Positions 33,053 through 41,887 of a DNA stretch of 64,000 nucleotides are shown in pieces. How positions within the stretch are numbered: position 1 is the first letter of the stretch; each line of letters starts with the position of its first letter. A program made the position numbers and the translations under genes. The DNA comes from a virus. The DNA is taken from positions 20,543-84,542 of the IMG/VR virus record IMGVR_UViG_3300025274_001348; one strand, 5' to 3'. The notes beneath the pieces were generated by a model. That model made no database searches and had not been told where the DNA came from. It was given only the letters and a program-made list of their open reading frames with translations.

Positions 33053-35101
33053 ATGAAAAAACTAATGCAAGCTTTAGTTTTGGGGCTGGTTTTATACTTC
33101 CCATCTTTGGGATTTGCTCAGCCGCTTACGATGGACGAGGCTTTGGAAGGAGTATGCAGGGTTACTACTAGAGGTTCCGCAGGCAGCGGGACCGTATTTC
33201 AGGAAGACGAGGATAAATATTATGTTCTGACTAACGGACATGTGGTTGGTAGATCTAAAAGAGGTCATTTAGAATTCTTTCAAGACGGCTACAAATCTGC
33301 CATGATCCCATTCAGAACAGAATATTCTGAATATAAAGAAGGCACCGCTCTAGACTTAGCAATTGTGTCTGTTAAAAAGAAGTATTTTGGTAGATTCCCT
33401 CCTAGAGTAATACCTCTTGCTCCGAAAGGGACAGAGATAAAAGCTAACGATTTAGTTATAGCTGGAGGGTGTCCTTCTGCTCAGTGGGCTACCGCATGGA
33501 AGGGTAGAGTCCTTAGAAACGCAGGGGCTACCGTAAGCTTTAATGCTGCGCCCCTTGGTGGTCAGTCTGGAAGCGGCGTTCTTGTCCTTGTCAAAGATGA
33601 CAAAGGAGAGAGTCATACTAGACTAGGTATCCTTCTAGCTTGGAGAATAGGAGACGGCGCATGGACAGATGATGGGCCAAACGACTATGGTGCTGGCTTA
33701 TCTCTAAGACAGATCTACGAAATAATGGAGGGAAATGGTCAAGGCCATCCCATAGAAGCTTCTTATAGCATTGTTGCCGATAAAGAGGTCAAGTCCAGTA
33801 AGCCAGAGCGCCTTAACAAGCTCTGTCCACAATGTGGACGTAAAATTGAAGACCATGTCGTCATTCCCTATAAAGGGGGTCTTAGAAAGACCACTAAGGG
33901 TGAGTTTATGTTTTGCCCCGAGCTTAAGTTTCCAGATGGCGGCATCGCAGATACTGCTAAATACTATGGGGGTATAAGAGTTGGCGAACTATACGATAGT
34001 AATGGCTTATTCCCTTGGTGTCCTTGGGGTAATAGCCCTCCAAATCCAAACCCTCCCCCTAACCCACCAGACGGCGGCGGAAACGGTGATGGGTGGAATG
34101 GTTGGCCCGGTAGACCAGACCCCGGTGGCCCCGTAGATCCTCCTACAGATTTTGAAAAGGAGCGTCAGGAATACCTTGATAAGATTTCAGGACTACAGGA
34201 AAAACTGACCAACCTCGAAAATATGTCTGATAGCGTTCAAGCTGAATTACAAACAAAACTAAATAGTTTGGAATCTTTATCTGAAGGTCTTAAAGCGGAA
34301 CTTGGTGGAACAAACAGCAATCTTTTAGAGGCGCAAAACGCGGTTAACGGTTTGAGAGATCTCTTAGGGGCTGTCGAGGGACAAAAGGATTCTCTAAAAT
34401 CTAAAATAGGCGTCCTAGTGGGAACAATTGACGCAAGAGATGCACAGATATCAGATTTAGAGGCTAACAGTGGCCACTACATGGACGATTATACCGGCGG
34501 TAATGGCAATAGCGTAGAAAATGTCAGCTTTACGCTTGGTGGTATGAGTCTAGGCATGCTGGCTCTTAAATACGGAGTTCCTTTCCTTCTAAACAGGAGA
34601 CGACGAAAAAAGAAAAACGGAAAAAACATTGACAAAGATGATGAAGAGGGGTATGATAATGATACAAGACCATCTACACCGCAGTCTGCCGTAGATGACG
34701 ACTGCAATAACTGTGATGGTTCTCATACACACGTCCATGAACATATTCATAAGCACCGGCACGAGAACGAATACGTTATGCCGCTAGATGAATTGCCAGA
34801 AGCTCCGAGAGCTACAGAAGATATTGATGATAGAACTGGTAAACATGGACTAAATCCGGGGTTTGTTCCTTATGGATTTCCTGTGAGCGAACCTTATCAT
34901 CAACAACCAGTTGCTATGCAAGGATTGCCACCGCAATTTTTGAATGTACCGTTCAGCACACGGAAACAAGCTACTGCTGAACAGATCATGACGGTATTTG
35001 GAGAATTAGTAAATGAATACCAAAACGATCAAACGATGACAATGAGACAAGTTGACACATTGATACGTCATAGACTTAAACAGAAATTTAACATAGAATA
35101 A
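33053..35101 (+). CDS. exported trypsin-like protease with coiled coil, TM and His-rich tail
   Basis: 682 aa. Signal peptide (LVLGLVLYFPSLGFAQ, cut near 24), trypsin-like domain with LTNGHVVG, ALDLAIVSV and GGQSGSGVLV giving His-Asp-Ser. A Cys pair CPQCG near 257 may bind zinc. Then a Pro/Gly-rich linker (about 330-365), a coiled coil (366-470), a membrane span (about 490-515), a basic stop-transfer RNRRRRKKK-like run, an acidic stretch, a His-rich motif (HTHVHEHIHKHRH, about 556-571) and a C-terminal tail. Predicted outside protease, inside tail. Start 2 nt after the previous stop. Function unknown; architecture unusual. Confidence 0.8.
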   Translation: MKKLMQALVLGLVLYFPSLGFAQPLTMDEALEGVCRVTTRGSAGSGTVFQEDEDKYYVLTNGHVVGRSKRGHLEFFQDGYKSAMIPFRTEYSEYKEGTALDLAIVSVKKKYFGRFPPRVIPLAPKGTEIKANDLVIAGGCPSAQWATAWKGRVLRNAGATVSFNAAPLGGQSGSGVLVLVKDDKGESHTRLGILLAWRIGDGAWTDDGPNDYGAGLSLRQIYEIMEGNGQGHPIEASYSIVADKEVKSSKPERLNKLCPQCGRKIEDHVVIPYKGGLRKTTKGEFMFCPELKFPDGGIADTAKYYGGIRVGELYDSNGLFPWCPWGNSPPNPNPPPNPPDGGGNGDGWNGWPGRPDPGGPVDPPTDFEKERQEYLDKISGLQEKLTNLENMSDSVQAELQTKLNSLESLSEGLKAELGGTNSNLLEAQNAVNGLRDLLGAVEGQKDSLKSKIGVLVGTIDARDAQISDLEANSGHYMDDYTGGNGNSVENVSFTLGGMSLGMLALKYGVPFLLNRRRRKKKNGKNIDKDDEEGYDNDTRPSTPQSAVDDDCNNCDGSHTHVHEHIHKHRHENEYVMPLDELPEAPRATEDIDDRTGKHGLNPGFVPYGFPVSEPYHQQPVAMQGLPPQFLNVPFSTRKQATAEQIMTVFGELVNEYQNDQTMTMRQVDTLIRHRLKQKFNIE

Positions 35102-35113
35102 GTGGAGGCAAAA

Positions 35114-35914
35114 ATGCCAGAAGTAAATGAAAACTTAGTTATCCCTACTCACGATGCAATTCTTCCTTACATGTTTGAGGGAGTAAAGTGGGCTATTCCT
35201 AATGTTGGCGACAACAAGGAAACCCACAACATGGCAATTGCTCGCCTGTTTGAAAAGATTGGTGAGCATCTACAAGCATTTTCAGTGCGTACTGATTGCT
35301 TTGTCCCCGGTCCTCCTACACTGTCTGCTGTCAAGCATCATCACAACATGTTTGTCCGTTTGTGCAACTTAATTGACACAAATACAAAGCCAGATAACAT
35401 GGAAAGACTTGAAGCTCATCATATCACACATGAGCGTAGAGCTTTCAAGATTTATCCGATTCGTTATTTCGATGTCAAGAATGACTACTGCCGTCGATGG
35501 ATCGAGCTTTGTCTTCAGGGCTTGAGTGATATGGCTCAGCTTTCTGAGAATACTTGGGCCAATGACTGGAGTGTCCAGACTGGCAAAGAGATGAAAAAGC
35601 TTTTCCGTGAAGCTTACCGTCTTATGGCTGTTGAGTTGTTTAGGGTTCCCGTCATTGAAGCTCACTCAGTGTTTGATGAAGAAAACTCCTTCTATCTGAC
35701 AAAAGAGCATTTCGATGGTTATGATGTCAGTCATATTCCAACAATCGAGTGGATTAAGCATCCTGCTCTCGGTAGCGAATTCACAGAAGACGAACTTCGT
35801 CCAATTTCAACTCCTAACGTTCCGGTGGCACCCGGTGTTGCAGAGAACGAAGGCAATACGCCCCAGCGTGAGCTAGAGCGTAGAATGCAAGGTGGCGGCG
35901 AAGTAGTCAACTAG
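35114..35914 (+). CDS. hypothetical protein, 266 aa (possibly structural)
   Basis: ATG 35114 behind GGAGG; GTG 35102 also in frame. Mostly helical with KHHHNMFVRLCNL and YCRRWIELCLQGLSDM. GC-rich third positions resemble the structural genes at 30-32 kb, so it may be abundant. A terminator follows. No family recognised. Confidence 0.6.
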   Translation: MPEVNENLVIPTHDAILPYMFEGVKWAIPNVGDNKETHNMAIARLFEKIGEHLQAFSVRTDCFVPGPPTLSAVKHHHNMFVRLCNLIDTNTKPDNMERLEAHHITHERRAFKIYPIRYFDVKNDYCRRWIELCLQGLSDMAQLSENTWANDWSVQTGKEMKKLFREAYRLMAVELFRVPVIEAHSVFDEENSFYLTKEHFDGYDVSHIPTIEWIKHPALGSEFTEDELRPISTPNVPVAPGVAENEGNTPQRELERRMQGGGEVVN

Positions 35915-35933
35915 CGTGTCAATTATCCAGCTA

Positions 35934-35975
35934 GGGGGTCTGGGGTAGATAAAACAAAACCCCCTTTTTATTCTT
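35934..35975 (+). terminator. rho-independent terminator
   Basis: GGGGGT (35934-35939) pairs with ACCCCC (35959-35964), then TTTTTATTCTTTT. A competing CCAG/CTGG hairpin overlaps its left arm. Confidence 0.7.
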
Positions 35976-36000
35976 TTACAAGACATTAAGGAAGGAATCG

Positions 36001-36942
36001 ATGAAAAAAGCAATCTTGAGTTCTATTCTACTTCTTCTTATATTCTCCGCTCCCTTGCTAGGGAATGACAAACAGCTTTACCAACACCTACAAGATGTAT
36101 CTGTTACGGTAAAGTCTGGCTTCGGAGAAGGTTCTGGAGTAATTTTTACTCGAACCATTCCCATTACTAAAATTCAACCACCCGAACTAGGTAAACCTCT
36201 TACGGTAAAGGTAAACTTCGTGTGGACAGCGGCTCATGTTGTAGATGGTCTCCGTTCCGTTAGGACAACAATCAAGGATGGGCGATCAGTAAAGATTGTT
36301 GAATTTAAAGATGCTCAAATCGTCCAAGAATTAGTCGAAGATGGCCGTCGTGTTGGTGAGTTCAAGATGGAAGCCAAGGTTATCAAATATAGCGATTCCG
36401 AAAACGGGGAAGACTTGGCCCTTCTAATGATTAGGAAGAAGGGTTTTATTGACAAGTCAGTCACCTTCTTTAAGGCTGAAGGTAAACCTGTGCCTATTGG
36501 TACTGAATTATATCATGTAGGCTCATTATTAGGACAAACTGGCTCAAATTCGATGACGCGAGGAATTTGTTCTCAAGTTGGAAGAGTTCTTGACTTGGGG
36601 GCGGGTGGTGGTGTAATATTTGACCAGACAACCGTTACGGCTTTCCCCGGATCAAGCGGGGGTGGAGTTTTTCTCAGCGAGAGGTCTGGCAAAGATGCGG
36701 GTCAGTACGTTGGAATGCTTGTCAGAGGCGCTGGAGAAACATTCAACCTAATTGTTCCAATTCGTAGGATGCGAGCTTATGCTGAAAAAGAAGGCATCTT
36801 GTGGGCTATCGATTCAGATCATCCCGTCCCTGCCCTAAAAGAAATTACGGAGTTGTCAATTGAAGGTGGATCATCAAAGAACAAAACCGGAAAGAGTATC
36901 TTGACCAAAGATAGTGTCAAGTTTCCCACGCTACTTAAATAA
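36001..36942 (+). CDS. secreted trypsin-like serine protease
   Basis: 313 aa with signal peptide (AILSSILLLLIFSAPLLG). Triad segments: FVWTAAHVVDG (His), EDLALLMI (Asp), FPGSSGGGVF (Ser). Resembles HtrA-type catalytic domains without a PDZ domain. Second such protease in 4 kb. AAGGAAGG before ATG. Could process surface or periplasmic proteins; target unknown. Confidence 0.82.
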   Translation: MKKAILSSILLLLIFSAPLLGNDKQLYQHLQDVSVTVKSGFGEGSGVIFTRTIPITKIQPPELGKPLTVKVNFVWTAAHVVDGLRSVRTTIKDGRSVKIVEFKDAQIVQELVEDGRRVGEFKMEAKVIKYSDSENGEDLALLMIRKKGFIDKSVTFFKAEGKPVPIGTELYHVGSLLGQTGSNSMTRGICSQVGRVLDLGAGGGVIFDQTTVTAFPGSSGGGVFLSERSGKDAGQYVGMLVRGAGETFNLIVPIRRMRAYAEKEGILWAIDSDHPVPALKEITELSIEGGSSKNKTGKSILTKDSVKFPTLLK

Positions 36943-36951
36943 AGGATAGCA

Positions 36952-37179
36952 ATGTTTAAGAAGATTTTTGATTGGTACATGGAACAAAAAATGAGTTACA
37001 TACTGTTATCTATCTACCTTGTGGCGGCTATTACGGCGACCCTCGGTATACCGGGGCGTGAAGGATTGGTTCTTTGGGCTTGGGGCACTGGAGCAACTTT
37101 AATACTCGGTCCTTGGATGTGGTCCCTTAATAGGATTAACAAACAAACGACAGGAAAGAATCTCTGGGACAATGGATAA
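36952..37179 (+). CDS. two-span membrane protein, 75 aa
   Basis: Spans at about residues 14-32 (SYILLSIYLVAAITATLG) and 42-60 (VLWAWGTGATLILGPWMW). Short polar ends. Overlaps the thioredoxin start by 8 nt. Function unknown. Confidence 0.6.
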   Translation: MFKKIFDWYMEQKMSYILLSIYLVAAITATLGIPGREGLVLWAWGTGATLILGPWMWSLNRINKQTTGKNLWDNG

Positions 37180-37483
37180 AAAAGATCTTCAGGTAGTAGT
37201 TTTTGTAACTAGCTGGTGTCCTCATTGCAAGAACATGAAAGATTCTGTGTGGACTGACCAGACCGTTCTTGAGTCGGTTAAGCCATATTTCGAAGGCATA
37301 CCAGCTATTGTCCCGGTTGATAAACCCGGAAATGAATACTTATCTCAGCAGTTTAATATTGAAGTGTTTCCAACCGTAGTCATTATGGACGAATCTCGTA
37401 AGGTACTTAGACGTGCAAAAAACATGACTAAAGAAGAAACCATAAAGTTTTTGGAAGAAACTGATAACGATGACAATCAGTAA
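37172..37483 (+). CDS. thioredoxin-like protein
   Basis: 103 aa thioredoxin fold with active site SWCPHC (CPHC, as in DsbA-type oxidants) and cis-Pro segment VFPTVVIMD. No signal peptide, so cytoplasmic. CPHC tends to give a more oxidising redox potential than CGPC. May reduce ribonucleotide reductase or act on the nearby Cys-rich proteins; not provable here. Confidence 0.85.
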   Translation: MDKKDLQVVVFVTSWCPHCKNMKDSVWTDQTVLESVKPYFEGIPAIVPVDKPGNEYLSQQFNIEVFPTVVIMDESRKVLRRAKNMTKEETIKFLEETDNDDNQ

Positions 37484-38462
37484 ACACGATAGCGTGCTAA
37501 TTACCGGCGGAAAGGGCTTTTTGGGCCGAAGGCTTTACAGATCGCTAAATGAGGCTGGCTACAGTCGCCTCACAGCGGTAGGGGGCACTCAAGATGGTAT
37601 TGATCTAGGCGAAGATGCTCACATAGGTTGGATGTTTGATATGTACCGTCCTGATGTAGTAATCCATCTTGCCGCTAGAGTGGGTGGAATCGGAGCCAAC
37701 ATGAAATACCCCGGAGGTTTTCTGTATGAAAATCTTAACATGGGTATCAAGATGATCGAAGAAGCTCGCCAGTGGGAATGCAAAAAATTCATCATGACAG
37801 GAACGGTATGCTCTTATCCTAAATACTGCCCTGTCCCTTTTAAAGAAGAAGACATATGGAATGGATATCCAGAAGAAACTAATGCTCCTTATGGCATAGC
37901 AAAGAAAACGCTAATGGAAATGCTACAGGCGTACCATAGCCAGTTTGGAATGAACACTGTTAATTTAATACCTACCAACATGTATGGACCGGGAGATAAT
38001 TACGATCCTAGAGCCAGTCATGTCATACCAGCCATTATGTCTCGCGTGGCTCATGCTAAGAAAAACAACGATCCTGAGTTAGAGGTATGGGGTTCTGGTG
38101 AAGCCAGTAGAGAATTTCTATTTGTTGAAGACTGCGCAAAAGCTATCCAGCTTGCTATGGAAAATCACGATGACGATCCCTCGCCAGTCAATATAGGAAC
38201 CGGTGAAGAAACTAAGATCAAAGACATGATCGAAACAATGTGTGAAATAATGGAATATGACGGAGAGCTTGTGTGGAACGATAGAAAACCTGACGGTCAG
38301 CCAAGAAGATGTCTAGACGTTACAAAAGCAAAAGAAAAATTTGGGTTCACAGCCTCTACTTCTCTCAGAAAAGGTCTAGAAATAACTGTCGAGTGGTTTA
38401 ACCGGCATATGTCCCCGTACAAGAAGACGCTAAGAGAGCTTCCCCCTACGGAAATCTACTGA
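37470..38462 (+). CDS. fcl: GDP-L-fucose synthase-like NAD-dependent epimerase/reductase
   Basis: 330 aa extended SDR. NADP motif ITGGKGFLGRRLY, HLAARVGGIGAN, catalytic Ser in TGTVCSYPKYCP and YGIAKK (Tyr-x3-Lys), MYGPGDNYDP and SREFLFVEDCA. These match GDP-L-fucose synthase, which turns GDP-4-keto-6-deoxymannose into GDP-L-fucose. The mannose dehydratase partner is not in this window. With the cupin at 53305 it suggests GDP-mannose-derived sugars for the glycosyltransferases. Confidence 0.88.
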   Translation: MTISKHDSVLITGGKGFLGRRLYRSLNEAGYSRLTAVGGTQDGIDLGEDAHIGWMFDMYRPDVVIHLAARVGGIGANMKYPGGFLYENLNMGIKMIEEARQWECKKFIMTGTVCSYPKYCPVPFKEEDIWNGYPEETNAPYGIAKKTLMEMLQAYHSQFGMNTVNLIPTNMYGPGDNYDPRASHVIPAIMSRVAHAKKNNDPELEVWGSGEASREFLFVEDCAKAIQLAMENHDDDPSPVNIGTGEETKIKDMIETMCEIMEYDGELVWNDRKPDGQPRRCLDVTKAKEKFGFTASTSLRKGLEITVEWFNRHMSPYKKTLRELPPTEIY

Positions 38463-39325
38463 TGATTACCACCCTAATTCTTTCTGAAAACAACGCTGTT
38501 AGACTTCACCTACTCTTAGAGAGTCTCCATTTAAACGGCGGTAACTTATTTGACATAACCGTTTTATACAGAGCCTCTTCCGAAAAATTTTTTGCAGGAT
38601 ACGAGAAAGCGTCTACCTACTTTAACCTTAAAAATCAATACGAGCATATCTTTCCAACCAGATGGATAGAAATGAGCGACCTTCCTGTCGCAAAAAATAT
38701 GATATCATGCCTCAAGGAAGCAAGAGAATTAGTATGCATTTTTAATGATGAGAATATTTTATTCAAAAACCCACCATCTTATGATTCTATAAAAACCCTT
38801 TTTGATGAACACAATCCTCTAACCTTGTCTTTACGGTTGGGTAACAATACTATTATCCAAAATCCTTATAGTCGAGATAGATATTTTGCCGAAATCCCTT
38901 CAGAGGGTGACTTCGTTTTGGATCAGTTCTTAGTATGGGATGCCGCTGAGATAACACCGTATACAAATTTTGGTATACCATTTTCAATTAACGGACATGT
39001 TTACAAAAACGAACACTTGGCAAAGATTTTAGATCAATCGACCTCTTCCAATTTGGAAGAATTAGAATCAGAAGTCCAGCCACTTTTTTATCAAGGGTCA
39101 TCTTCTGGTTTACCTACTAAAATGTCTTGTCTCGAATATAGTGCCGTGATACATAACTCTTCGCAAAAAATTTCAGACGAAAGCGGTAGCAACTTAGGGA
39201 TTAGCTTGGAAGATCTTAATGAAAGATACCTTCAGTCACAAACCATAGACTTAGACTACATTCCTTTTGAGCATATTTCTATGCCCTTTGAACACTTTGT
39301 TCTAAGGTTCCACAATGCAAATTAG
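38462..39325 (+). CDS. GT-A-type glycosyltransferase-like protein (paralogue B)
   Basis: 287 aa. TGATG overlap with fcl. Shares with the 27029 protein the start ITTLILSENNAVRLHLLL, a DxD-like FNDEN, SLRLGNNTIIQN and GISLEDLNERYL. Overlaps the acetyltransferase by 11 nt. Probably transfers a sugar made by neighbouring enzymes; unproven. Confidence 0.7.
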   Translation: MITTLILSENNAVRLHLLLESLHLNGGNLFDITVLYRASSEKFFAGYEKASTYFNLKNQYEHIFPTRWIEMSDLPVAKNMISCLKEARELVCIFNDENILFKNPPSYDSIKTLFDEHNPLTLSLRLGNNTIIQNPYSRDRYFAEIPSEGDFVLDQFLVWDAAEITPYTNFGIPFSINGHVYKNEHLAKILDQSTSSNLEELESEVQPLFYQGSSSGLPTKMSCLEYSAVIHNSSQKISDESGSNLGISLEDLNERYLQSQTIDLDYIPFEHISMPFEHFVLRFHNAN

Positions 39326-39761
39326 AAGAATAGAAAGAGATGATTTAGACGAGCACTATTTAAATCTGAGAAGCCAACTAAGCCCTCTTCCACACGATTC
39401 CTGTAATGCCAATTTTGACAAAATATGGTCAACTTTTGTTAACGATAGTAATCACCATGTTATAGTCGCAGTACAAAAAATCTATGACTCTCCGAAATAC
39501 GCTAATCTCGTTGTGGGGACGGGATCGTTGTTAATTGAACGGAAATTAACTGGCACAATTGCGGGTCGCATCGAAGATGTAGTAATTTTACAGGAATACA
39601 GAAAGTGTGGCATGGGGACCGCCATAATCGATGGGCTTATCGATATAGCGACACAGGAAAAATGCTACAAAATCATTTTACACTGTTCCGACAAAAATAT
39701 ACCGTTCTACAACAGGCTTGGTTTTCTTAAAGTAGACAACGGAATGAAGCTAGTACTATGA
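39315..39761 (+). CDS. GNAT acetyltransferase, GNA1-like
   Basis: 148 aa. GRIEDVVILQEYRKCGMGTA gives the acetyl-CoA loop, and CYKIILHCSDKNIPFYNRLG closes the fold. This is the pattern of eukaryotic-type glucosamine-6-phosphate N-acetyltransferase (GNA1), which makes GlcNAc-6-phosphate from the product of GlmS. Bacteria normally use bifunctional GlmU. Combined with glmS at 8589, the phage could make GlcNAc-6-P itself. Substrate inferred from the family pattern. Confidence 0.8.
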   Translation: MQIRRIERDDLDEHYLNLRSQLSPLPHDSCNANFDKIWSTFVNDSNHHVIVAVQKIYDSPKYANLVVGTGSLLIERKLTGTIAGRIEDVVILQEYRKCGMGTAIIDGLIDIATQEKCYKIILHCSDKNIPFYNRLGFLKVDNGMKLVL

Positions 39762-40672
39762 AAATCATTTGCACCACGGTTGTCAGAGCAGCCTCTCAGG
39801 GCGATGTCCACGGTGGATTGTATGTTATCGATATGGATTCTGAAGAGGTTGTACATCATTTTCCTTATGCAGAAGATTTTATCAATGACAATGAACGTGG
39901 GGGAGAACGAGGGTTAAGGGGCCTAGCCGTTCTAGACGATAGGATTATTGTTGCAGATTCTTCCGGGCTAATGGAATTAGACAGAGACAATTTTAAAATT
40001 ACCAACAGGATTCAGGATGATAACATATTTAAATCAATACATGAGATATGTTTTTTCGATGGGAATCTGTGGATAACTTCGACAGCATACGATAAGATCG
40101 TTGCAATGGATCTTAATTTTAAACTGCGCGGTATTTGGGAGGTAATAGGAGAAGACGGAGAAGACCGTAAAATTTTAACCGACTTAAAGCCCAGCAATCC
40201 CACGCCGCCTAAAACCGAAGACAAATATCACATTAACTCTATTTCCAGTAACAATGGTAGAGTAGTTTTTTCTGGATTGATTACGCATTTACACTCTGCC
40301 ACAAACATGGATGTTGTTGCTTCTATGCCCGTCATAGACAACGAAAAAAGTTTTCAGCACAACTTTTATGAATACGAAGATTTATGCCTTGTCAACCTTA
40401 CAACTTTTGGATACGTGGGAATTATCAAAAAAGACTCCCCAAAGATCAACTACGTCGCAATCCCCAAGTCCAAAAAGGTGAAATACTCTGCTGACCAGAT
40501 AGCCGCTAATAACTGGAATCGTGGATTGGCTCGCAAAGACAACTATATTCTCATCGGTACTTCACCAGCCAGAATACTTTTATATAACATGGATACCGTC
40601 AGGATAGAAAAAGAAATACAGCTTGAGGAAGATGTAAGACACTGTATTCACGGATTAGAGATATTGGAGTAA
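39758..40672 (+). CDS. beta-propeller protein, 304 aa
   Basis: Repeating blades such as GLRGLAVLDDRIIVADSSGL, ICFFDGNLWITSTAYDKI and ARKDNYILIGTSPARILL suggest a six- or seven-bladed propeller of the kind found with glycan-biosynthesis genes. ATGA overlap with the acetyltransferase. Role unknown; could bind or process a glycan. Confidence 0.65.
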   Translation: MKIICTTVVRAASQGDVHGGLYVIDMDSEEVVHHFPYAEDFINDNERGGERGLRGLAVLDDRIIVADSSGLMELDRDNFKITNRIQDDNIFKSIHEICFFDGNLWITSTAYDKIVAMDLNFKLRGIWEVIGEDGEDRKILTDLKPSNPTPPKTEDKYHINSISSNNGRVVFSGLITHLHSATNMDVVASMPVIDNEKSFQHNFYEYEDLCLVNLTTFGYVGIIKKDSPKINYVAIPKSKKVKYSADQIAANNWNRGLARKDNYILIGTSPARILLYNMDTVRIEKEIQLEEDVRHCIHGLEILE

Positions 40673-40674
40673 AG

Positions 40675-40890
40675 ATGAAACTAGATGAAAAAAAGGTAAG
40701 TAGGAGCAAGGCCGAGTTATTGAAAATTGACGACAAAACTACAGCGCTGGTTTTGCCGGAAAATTTTGACGGTCTCGAAAACGGAAACGGGTTTCGCAAA
40801 ATGATTGCATATGCGATTCATTCAAAATATATTTGGGTTCATTCAGACTTTAGGTTAAAGCATGGGAAAAACAGTAAGAAAAAAAAGTAA
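40675..40890 (+). CDS. hypothetical protein, 71 aa
   Basis: Starts 2 nt after the propeller gene. Ends in a Lys-rich tail (LKHGKNSKKKK). No recognised domain. Overlaps the 34-aa basic gene. Confidence 0.5.
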   Translation: MKLDEKKVSRSKAELLKIDDKTTALVLPENFDGLENGNGFRKMIAYAIHSKYIWVHSDFRLKHGKNSKKKK

Positions 40891-40966
40891 GCGAGACAAG
40901 AAGAAGCTAAAGAAGGAGCGTCGTTCAAGGAAAGAAAAACGTGAAAACGCATATAACATGGGATGA
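40862..40966 (+). CDS. very basic micro-protein, 34 aa
   Basis: More than half Lys/Arg (KTVRKKSKRDKKKLKKERRS). Overlaps both neighbours. Similar in character to the 64-aa protein at 8001. Only moderate support because of its size and overlap. Confidence 0.4.
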   Translation: MGKTVRKKSKRDKKKLKKERRSRKEKRENAYNMG

Positions 40967-41426
40967 TTACTTCATGGGTCTGGCCTATTATGCCTCTATT
41001 AGAAGCCATGACGATCAAACCAAGGTTGGTTGTGTGATCGTTAGCGACAAGAGAGTAATTAGTATGGGCTACAATGGTTTCTGTAAAGGTGTCGATGACA
41101 GCGACCTTCCCACCGTAAGACCCAATAAATATCCGTTTATGGTTCACGCGGAGGAAAACGCTGTTAGCAACATGCTGATCAATCCTCCGTCACTAAAGCA
41201 AGTATATGTTACACACATGCCCTGCAATAGATGCGCTAAACTTCTATGGCAAAACGATATCCACGACTGGCATATCCCCGAGGGCTGCAAGGCTCACGGA
41301 TATTCAAAAGAAGACGAAATTGTTTACCGACATCTGATAGACAACGGGCTTCAAATATCCTATGTCAACCCAGACCTGTCTTACTTGAACAGACTGACGG
41401 ATAAGGGAAAACCTTTGAGTCATTAG
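40941..41426 (+). CDS. dCMP deaminase
   Basis: 161 aa, GTG start. Zinc motifs HAEENAV and MPCNRC, with SHDDQTKVGCVIV near the N-terminus, match deoxycytidylate deaminases, which supply dUMP for thymidylate synthesis. Works upstream of ThyX (53639), alongside dUTPase (44097). Codons typical of the window. Confidence 0.88.
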   Translation: MKTHITWDDYFMGLAYYASIRSHDDQTKVGCVIVSDKRVISMGYNGFCKGVDDSDLPTVRPNKYPFMVHAEENAVSNMLINPPSLKQVYVTHMPCNRCAKLLWQNDIHDWHIPEGCKAHGYSKEDEIVYRHLIDNGLQISYVNPDLSYLNRLTDKGKPLSH

Positions 41427-41450
41427 CTCATATTTAGTGTATAATACTAC
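41415..41450 (+). promoter_or_regulatory. putative phage promoter motif (copy 2)
   Basis: GTGTATAATACTA at 41437-41449 repeats the 30143 motif exactly. A possible -35, TTGAGT, is at 41415-41420 but with a 19-nt spacer. Overlaps the end of the deaminase gene; the next start codon is at 41518. Confidence 0.5.
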
Positions 41451-41517
41451 ATGTCGACAAGAGTTATTCACAACGGCCCACCCCCTCTGGGTGAAGAAGA
41501 AAAGAGAGTCAACGAAG

Positions 41518-41880
41518 ATGAAGCAGCCACCGATAGGAATTACAACCAAAGGATCTGTCGTCAATGTTGTTGACGGCGATACGTTGGACGTAGAAGTAAC
41601 AAGAACTATCAGAGTGAGACTTAAAGATTGTTGGTGTCCTGAAACAAGAACCAGAGATTTAGAAGAAAAGAAAAAGGGGCTAGCGGCCAAGGCTCATTTA
41701 AATGGGCTTTTAGAAGACAGCAAAGATGTAGTTTTATTTATCCCGGCAGATTCAGACGGTGACATAAAAGACGTGTTCACTCTGAATCGAGTGCTGGGAT
41801 ATATTTTTATAGATTCCGAAAATGTCTCGTCCAGAATGGTCACAGATGGACATGCAACCATAAGAAAAGAAAAAAAGTAG
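41518..41880 (+). CDS. thermonuclease-like (SNase) protein
   Basis: 120 aa from ATG 41518; a longer frame from 41437 would overlap the promoter motif. SNase core: VVDGDTLDVEV, IRVRLKDCWCPE, then FTLNRVLGYIFI. No signal peptide, so it acts inside the cell or in the virion. Calcium-dependent nuclease family; here perhaps host-DNA degradation. Confidence 0.8.
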   Translation: MKQPPIGITTKGSVVNVVDGDTLDVEVTRTIRVRLKDCWCPETRTRDLEEKKKGLAAKAHLNGLLEDSKDVVLFIPADSDGDIKDVFTLNRVLGYIFIDSENVSSRMVTDGHATIRKEKK

Positions 41881-41887
41881 GAAGAAA

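Noticed and set aside
41437-41517. Longer nuclease start at 41437
   Set aside because: It would begin within the -10 motif and adds a non-conserved leader; ATG 41518 fits the SNase fold better.
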